This document shows, piece after piece, positions 59,876 through 64,000 of a DNA stretch of 64,000 bases. Location: the NCBI RefSeq assembly GCF_008795955.1, contig NZ_VMHN01000003.1:1-64000 (forward strand), given 5' to 3'. Every line of letters starts with the position of its first letter. The first letter of the stretch is position 1. The notes under the pieces were generated by a model. That model had not been told where the DNA came from. It saw only the letters and a list, made by a program, of their open reading frames with translations, and ran no database searches. The position numbers and the translations under genes were made by a program. The stretch is from Marinobacter denitrificans (GTDB lineage: Bacteria > Pseudomonadota > Gammaproteobacteria > Pseudomonadales > Oleiphilaceae).

Positions 59876-61907
59876 TGGCAACCAGTGTCAGGATGTCGTA
59901 GCTCGCAACCATTTCGTCGTTCTGGTTATGAACCTGAACATCCCAGACCACCACGCCCTGGGGGTGTCCGTCAGGAGATGTCCGACCCTGATCGATCTTG
60001 CGCTTGCAGGTCAGTCGGGCCCTGATGGTGTCTCCCGGAGCAACCGGCTCGATAAAGCGTAGGGTATCCAGACCGTAGTTCGCCAGAACCGGACCTTCGC
60101 CCGGATAAACGAACAGACCGGCCGCAGCGGAAAGTACAAAGTAGCCATGGGCAATGCGCTTGCCGAATTGAGAGTCCCGCGCCGCAATTTCATCAAAGTG
60201 CATATAGAAGTGATCGCCGGACAGGCAGCCGAAGTTGACAATATCCGCCTCGGTGACTGTGCGCCGGTGAGTCAGCAGGGATTCGTTGATCTGCAGGTCT
60301 TCAAAGTGGCGACGGAACGGATGCACATCGGTTTCGATCAGATCGGCCCCGCGCACGTACTCGCGTGTCACCGCTGCCAGCATGGACGGAGAGCCCTGGA
60401 TTGCAGTTCTCTGCAGATAATGATGCACCGCCCGGATGCCACCGAGCTCTTCACCACCACCGGCGCGACCCGGGCCGCCATGCTTGAGCATGGGCAGCGG
60501 CGAACCGTGCCCGGTGGACTCTTTCGCCGCTTCGGCATCCAGCAGGTGCAGGCGTCCGTGGAAGGCTGCAAGCAAAGGAGCGATTCTGCCAGCAATGGCC
60601 GGGTCCCGGGTGGTCAGGGTGGTTACCAATGAGCCACGGCCTTCGGCACACAGGGAAACAGCATCGTCGATGGTGTCGTAGGGAATCACCGTCGCCACCG
60701 GGCCAAAGGCTTCGATGTCGTGGGCGCCACAACCATTTTCCGGGTTCCGGCACAGCAGCAGGTGCGGCTCAATGAACGCACCTTTGTCGGTGCCTTCGCC
60801 AGTCGGTTTGAAGCTGCCATCGCCACCGATGATCAGTTCACTCGTTTTCAGCAGTTCCTGGATGTTGGCTTTGACATCTTCAAGCTGGTCGATAGAGGCC
60901 AGGGCGCCCATGCGAACACCTTCCACGGAAGGGTCGCCGACGGTGACTTTCGACAACCGCTCTTTGAGCTTTTCGCAGACGGCGTCTACCTGATCTTTCG
61001 GTACCAGGATACGACGGATGGCGGTGCATTTCTGACCGGCCTTCGCGGTCATCTCGCGGCCTACTTCCTTCACGAAGATATCGAACTCCTCGTGCTCGGG
61101 GGTCACATCCGGCGCCAGAATGGCGCTGTTGAGTGAATCGGCCTCGGCGTTGAACGGAATCGAACGGTTGATGATGTTCGGGTGATTCTTGAGCTTGCGA
61201 GCGGTTGCAGCGGAGCCGGTAAAGGTAACAACGTCTTGCTCTTCAAGGTGTTCGAACAGATCGCCGGTACTGCCGATGATCAGCTGCAGGCTGCCTTCGG
61301 GGAGCGCGCCGGATTCCTGCATCAGGCGAACAGCAAGCTCGGTGACGTAACAGGTAGAAGTGGCTGGCTTCACGATGCAAGGCATGCCCGCCAGGAAGGT
61401 CGGCGCAAACTTCTCCAGCATGCCCCACACCGGGAAGTTGTAGGCGTCAATGTGGACTGCCACGCCGCCCCGGGGCACCAGGATATGGGTGCCGGCAAAA
61501 TGGTTGTTCTTGCCCAGCGGTGTTACCGGTCCTTCGTGCACTACGTTGCCGGAAGGTAGCTCCCGGCGGCCCATACTGGCGTAGGAGAACAGGGTGCCGA
61601 AACCGCCATCGATATCAATGCCGTTATCGCCCTTGGTAGAACCGGTATGCATCGACAGCGCGTAAAGCTCTTTCTTGTGTTCCTGGAGGTACATGGCCAT
61701 CGCCTTCAGGGCCAGGGCGCGCTCCTGGAAGTCCATGGCCATCAGGTTCTTGCCGCCAACCTTGCGGCCATACTCAACGGCATTTTTGAAATCTAGGGTG
61801 TCATCATGGGTGTGTGCGACGATCTCGCCGTTGATGGCGCTGGGCAGTGCCTTGGCAGGCTTTTCGCCGACCCAGTGGCCGGCAATGAAACTTTTCAGGA
61901 CTGACAT
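59862..61907 (-). CDS. paaZ: Oxepin-CoA hydrolase / 3-oxo-5,6-dehydrosuberyl-CoA semialdehyde dehydrogenase
   Basis: 681-residue bifunctional enzyme of phenylacetate degradation. The N-terminal aldehyde dehydrogenase (about 1-520) has F-T-G-S-A, Glu255 in F-N-A-E-A-D-S and nucleophile Cys294 in G-Q-K-C-T-A. The C-terminal MaoC-type hydratase (about 540-681) has L-S-G-D-H-F-Y-M-H-F-D and opens the oxepin ring. Both active sites look intact. ATG 61907 follows CGGAG. It lies downstream of paaE. Confidence 0.95.
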   Translation of the reverse strand: MSVLKSFIAGHWVGEKPAKALPSAINGEIVAHTHDDTLDFKNAVEYGRKVGGKNLMAMDFQERALALKAMAMYLQEHKKELYALSMHTGSTKGDNGIDIDGGFGTLFSYASMGRRELPSGNVVHEGPVTPLGKNNHFAGTHILVPRGGVAVHIDAYNFPVWGMLEKFAPTFLAGMPCIVKPATSTCYVTELAVRLMQESGALPEGSLQLIIGSTGDLFEHLEEQDVVTFTGSAATARKLKNHPNIINRSIPFNAEADSLNSAILAPDVTPEHEEFDIFVKEVGREMTAKAGQKCTAIRRILVPKDQVDAVCEKLKERLSKVTVGDPSVEGVRMGALASIDQLEDVKANIQELLKTSELIIGGDGSFKPTGEGTDKGAFIEPHLLLCRNPENGCGAHDIEAFGPVATVIPYDTIDDAVSLCAEGRGSLVTTLTTRDPAIAGRIAPLLAAFHGRLHLLDAEAAKESTGHGSPLPMLKHGGPGRAGGGEELGGIRAVHHYLQRTAIQGSPSMLAAVTREYVRGADLIETDVHPFRRHFEDLQINESLLTHRRTVTEADIVNFGCLSGDHFYMHFDEIAARDSQFGKRIAHGYFVLSAAAGLFVYPGEGPVLANYGLDTLRFIEPVAPGDTIRARLTCKRKIDQGRTSPDGHPQGVVVWDVQVHNQNDEMVASYDILTLVAKKPE

Positions 61908-61998
61908 GGGGAACTCCGTTTGTTTCTGAAACGCCAAGGCAAGCCCTGAATTTTCGGGGCTTGCCTTGTTCGTGTCTTACTTGTTGGCTGGCCGGGAA

Positions 61999-63078
61999 CT
62001 ACATTTCGTCGTAGTCCAGAACCACCTTGTCACTGACCGGGTAGCACTGGCATGAAAGCACATAGCCAGCTTCCACTTCGTAGTCTTCCAGGGCAAAGTT
62101 CTGGTCCATCTCCACTTCGCCTTCCACTACCTTGGCGCGGCAGGTGGAACAGACGCCGGCTTTGCAGGAGTAAGGCAGGTCCGCGCCTTCCTCATTGCCG
62201 GCTTCGAGGATACTTTTGGTATCACGAATCAGTGGGAAGGTCAGGGAGCGGCCATCCGCTATAACGGTCACTTCGCTGACGGACTGGGGGTCCACCTTGG
62301 AGGGCGCTCTGTCCTTACGGGCCTGGGGCGCGCCACCGACCGGCGTAAACAGCTCGTAATGGATCTTGCTTTTATCCATGCCATGGCGAAGCAGCGAGTC
62401 CCGTACGTCCTCGGTCATCAGCTGGGGGCCGCAGATGAAGGCGGCGGTAAGATCCTTGGCGTTGATCCAGTGATCAAACAGGGCATCGCACTTATCGTGG
62501 TCAATCCGCCCGTTGTACAGGTCGATGTCCTGCTCTTCACGGGTGAAGATGTAGACCAGGTTCAGGCGGGCCATGTATTCGTTCTTCAGGTCCTGGAGCT
62601 CATCCCGGAACATGGTGCTGCTGGTGGCCTTGTTGCCATAGAACAGCGTTACCTCGCTCCTGGGTTCGGTTTCCAGAGTGGTCTTGACGATCGACAGGAT
62701 CGGGGTGATGCCACTGCCCGCGGCGACCGCCAGGTAATTACCTTCCCGCTCGGGATCCAGGTCAATGGAGAAATGGCCCTGGGGCGGCATGACTTCCAGC
62801 GTCTGGCCGGGCTTCAATTGCTCATTGGCAAACGTGGAGAAACGCCCACCGGCGACTCGTTTGACTGCGATACGCAGCTCCTGATCGTTGACACTGCGGC
62901 AGATCGAATAGGAACGGCGCACTTCCTCGCCGTCCATCTGCGTTCTGACGATCAGGTGCTGGCCCTGCTTATAGCTGAACTTGTCCGCCAGATCTGCCGG
63001 CAGGTCAAAAGCAAGTGATACGGCGTTTCTTGTTTCAGGTCTGACCTCTTTGAGGGTCAGTGAGTAGAATTTGTTCAT
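61999..63078 (-). CDS. paaE: Phenylacetyl-CoA epoxidase, reductase subunit
   Basis: 359-residue reductase passing electrons from NADPH to the PaaABCD oxygenase. It has a ferredoxin-reductase FAD domain (R-R-S-Y-S-I-C-R near residue 54), a NAD(P) domain with A-V-A-A-G-S-G-I-T-P, and a C-terminal 2Fe-2S ferredoxin with Y-S-C-K-A-G-V-C-S-T-C-R and a distal Cys in L-S-C-Q. ATG 63078 begins the conserved M-N-K-F-Y-S-L-T-L-K-E-V. Also named paaK in some nomenclatures. Confidence 0.95.
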   Translation of the reverse strand: MNKFYSLTLKEVRPETRNAVSLAFDLPADLADKFSYKQGQHLIVRTQMDGEEVRRSYSICRSVNDQELRIAVKRVAGGRFSTFANEQLKPGQTLEVMPPQGHFSIDLDPEREGNYLAVAAGSGITPILSIVKTTLETEPRSEVTLFYGNKATSSTMFRDELQDLKNEYMARLNLVYIFTREEQDIDLYNGRIDHDKCDALFDHWINAKDLTAAFICGPQLMTEDVRDSLLRHGMDKSKIHYELFTPVGGAPQARKDRAPSKVDPQSVSEVTVIADGRSLTFPLIRDTKSILEAGNEEGADLPYSCKAGVCSTCRAKVVEGEVEMDQNFALEDYEVEAGYVLSCQCYPVSDKVVLDYDEM

Positions 63079-63091
63079 GATCGTATCGGCT

Positions 63092-63661
63092 CTAGATGCA
63101 TTTGAAATAGTCGAAGGGCTCGAGGCATTCCTTGCAACGATAAAGTGCTTTGCAGGCGGTGGATCCGAATTCGCTGACCCGCTCGGTCTCCTTGCTGCCA
63201 CAGTGGGGGCAGGCAATGACGTCCGGTTCGCCGAGCAGGCTCAGCTTGCTGGAGCTGCCCTCGGGCGGTGCGATTCCGAATGCCCGAAGCTTCTCTTTGC
63301 CTTCGGCTGTGATCCAGTCGGTGGTCCAGGCAGGGGTCAGTACCTGGTTGATCTTCGGATCCCGGAAGCCTGCGGCGCGCATGGCTTCAGTAATCAGTTC
63401 CTCAATCAACTCGGTAGCCGGACAGCCGGAGTAGGTCGGGGTTACGTCGATGGACAGTTCTTTTCCATCCCAACGAACGGCCCGGACAATGCCGAGCTCC
63501 ACGACACTTACCGCCGGCACTTCAGGGTCTTTGACCTCTTCAAGCAGTGCCCAGATGTCGTCCTCTGTCAGCAGATCAGGGCGGGCGTTTGCCGGCACCC
63601 GGTCACTGGCAATCAGGATATCGACGGCTGACCTGTGGTCTGACTCACCATGTTGTGGCAT
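63092..63661 (-). CDS. paaD: Phenylacetyl-CoA epoxidase accessory subunit PaaD
   Basis: 189-residue protein with an N-terminal DUF59/MIP18-like domain (D-P-E-V-P-A-V-S-V-V-E-L-G-I-V, T-P-T-Y-S-G-C-P-A-T-E) and a C-terminal zinc-ribbon C-P-H-C-G-S...C-K-E-C. It is thought to help metal-cofactor maturation of the epoxidase. ATG 63661 overlaps the paaC end by 17 nt, so translation is coupled. Also named paaJ in some nomenclatures. Confidence 0.93.
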   Translation of the reverse strand: MPQHGESDHRSAVDILIASDRVPANARPDLLTEDDIWALLEEVKDPEVPAVSVVELGIVRAVRWDGKELSIDVTPTYSGCPATELIEELITEAMRAAGFRDPKINQVLTPAWTTDWITAEGKEKLRAFGIAPPEGSSSKLSLLGEPDVIACPHCGSKETERVSEFGSTACKALYRCKECLEPFDYFKCI

Positions 63662-64000
63662 CGGGATAGGCCCTCTGCAGGAACTGCATTTCTGCCAGAA
63701 TGAAACCGAGGTGTTCGGTGTGCTCGCCGTGCTTGCCGCCCATGTACATCCAGGCATCTTCGGCGCCCGGTGTCAGGGTGGCCTGGGTGAGCACCTCGTT
63801 GACCATGCCGCGCCAGTCTGTGGCCAGCTGGTCGGGGTCCGGGCCAATGCCCGCTTCGGCCAGGACACGGTCGGTGTCGTCCGGAGTGATCAGTTCGCCA
63901 GTGAAGCGCCACAGGATATCAATCGCATCCTGCATGCGTTGGTGGCTCTCTTCAGTGCCATCACCCAGACGCTTGACCCACTCGGACGACCGGCGCAGGT
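63645..64000 (-). CDS. paaC: Phenylacetyl-CoA epoxidase structural subunit PaaC (partial, 3' end)
   Basis: The last 118 or so codons are present; the start lies beyond the right edge. The frame stays open to base 64000, reading S-E-W-V-K-R-L-G-D-G-T-E-E-S-H, then the C-terminal G-K-H-G-E-H-T-E-H-L-G-F-I-L-A-E-M-Q-F-L-Q-R-A-Y-P tail typical of PaaC, the ferritin-like partner of PaaA. paaA and paaB are expected further right. Confidence 0.94.
   Translation of the reverse strand, partial: LRRSSEWVKRLGDGTEESHQRMQDAIDILWRFTGELITPDDTDRVLAEAGIGPDPDQLATDWRGMVNEVLTQATLTPGAEDAWMYMGGKHGEHTEHLGFILAEMQFLQRAYPDATTW

Overview
The window is chromosomal DNA of a gammaproteobacterium, most likely a marine Marinobacter-like organism. 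This rests on gene order and protein character (holD-like/rimI/prfC, rplM-rpsI-petABC-sspAB, diaA-yraN-lpoA//rsmI, an mraZ-to-lpxC cluster followed by a DUF721 gene, an M23 peptidase, secA, argJ and mutT, and a phenylacetate cluster). No 16S gene is present, so the genus is an inference. Nearly everything is core genome. I see no insertion sequence, prophage, tRNA or CRISPR array.

Layout. 1-240: 3' end of an rRNA operon (5S) and its terminator. 263-5733: leuA, then a HolD-like psi subunit, rimI, prfC and a YjjV-type TatD hydrolase. 5795-10916: rplM-rpsI, the cytochrome bc1 operon petABC, and sspAB. 10917-14823: minus-strand diaA-yraN-lpoA facing away from rsmI. 14852-15250: RNase P RNA. 15458-33652: the division and cell-wall (dcw) cluster from mraZ to ftsZ plus lpxC, on one strand, with a typical MraZ operator at its head. 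33664-41848: dciA-like DUF721, M23 peptidase, secA, argJ, a Nudix-ThiE fusion, moaC, ribA. 41867-45097 (minus): dxs, ispA, xseB. 45146-49413: NRDE protein, TauE/SafE permease, lgt, thyA, folA. 49423-53159: DEAD-box helicase, thioesterase, MFS transporter. 53217-64000: phenylacetate region with paaX, a LIV-type ABC transporter (five genes), and paaZ-paaE-paaD-paaC running off the right edge.

How they fit together. The dcw block makes UDP-MurNAc-pentapeptide and lipid II (murC-F, ddlB, mraY, murG) and assembles the divisome (ftsL, I, W, Q, A, Z); lpoA, lpxC and lgt add outer-membrane and lipoprotein functions. diaA, the DUF721/DciA gene and the HolD-like gene give three replication accessory functions. 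At the right end, PaaX probably controls both the aromatic-acid uptake system and the paa catabolic genes. The paaX-transporter gap carries a clean 8-6-8 palindrome downstream of a TTGACA box.

Most unusual observations: (1) the thyA-folA gap holds two inverted copies of an element made of a conserved 54-nt core with two mini-hairpins, enclosed in long perfect inverted-repeat arms whose sequences are unrelated between copies, plus a conserved outer flank; (2) the LivF ATPase of the aromatic transporter is fused to an N-terminal hemerythrin-like domain with one degraded metal-ligand box; (3) a probable unannotated DNA polymerase III psi subunit lies upstream of rimI; (4) there are phased or palindromic regulatory repeats ahead of mraZ, ftsZ, lpxC, the DEAD-box gene and the liv operon.
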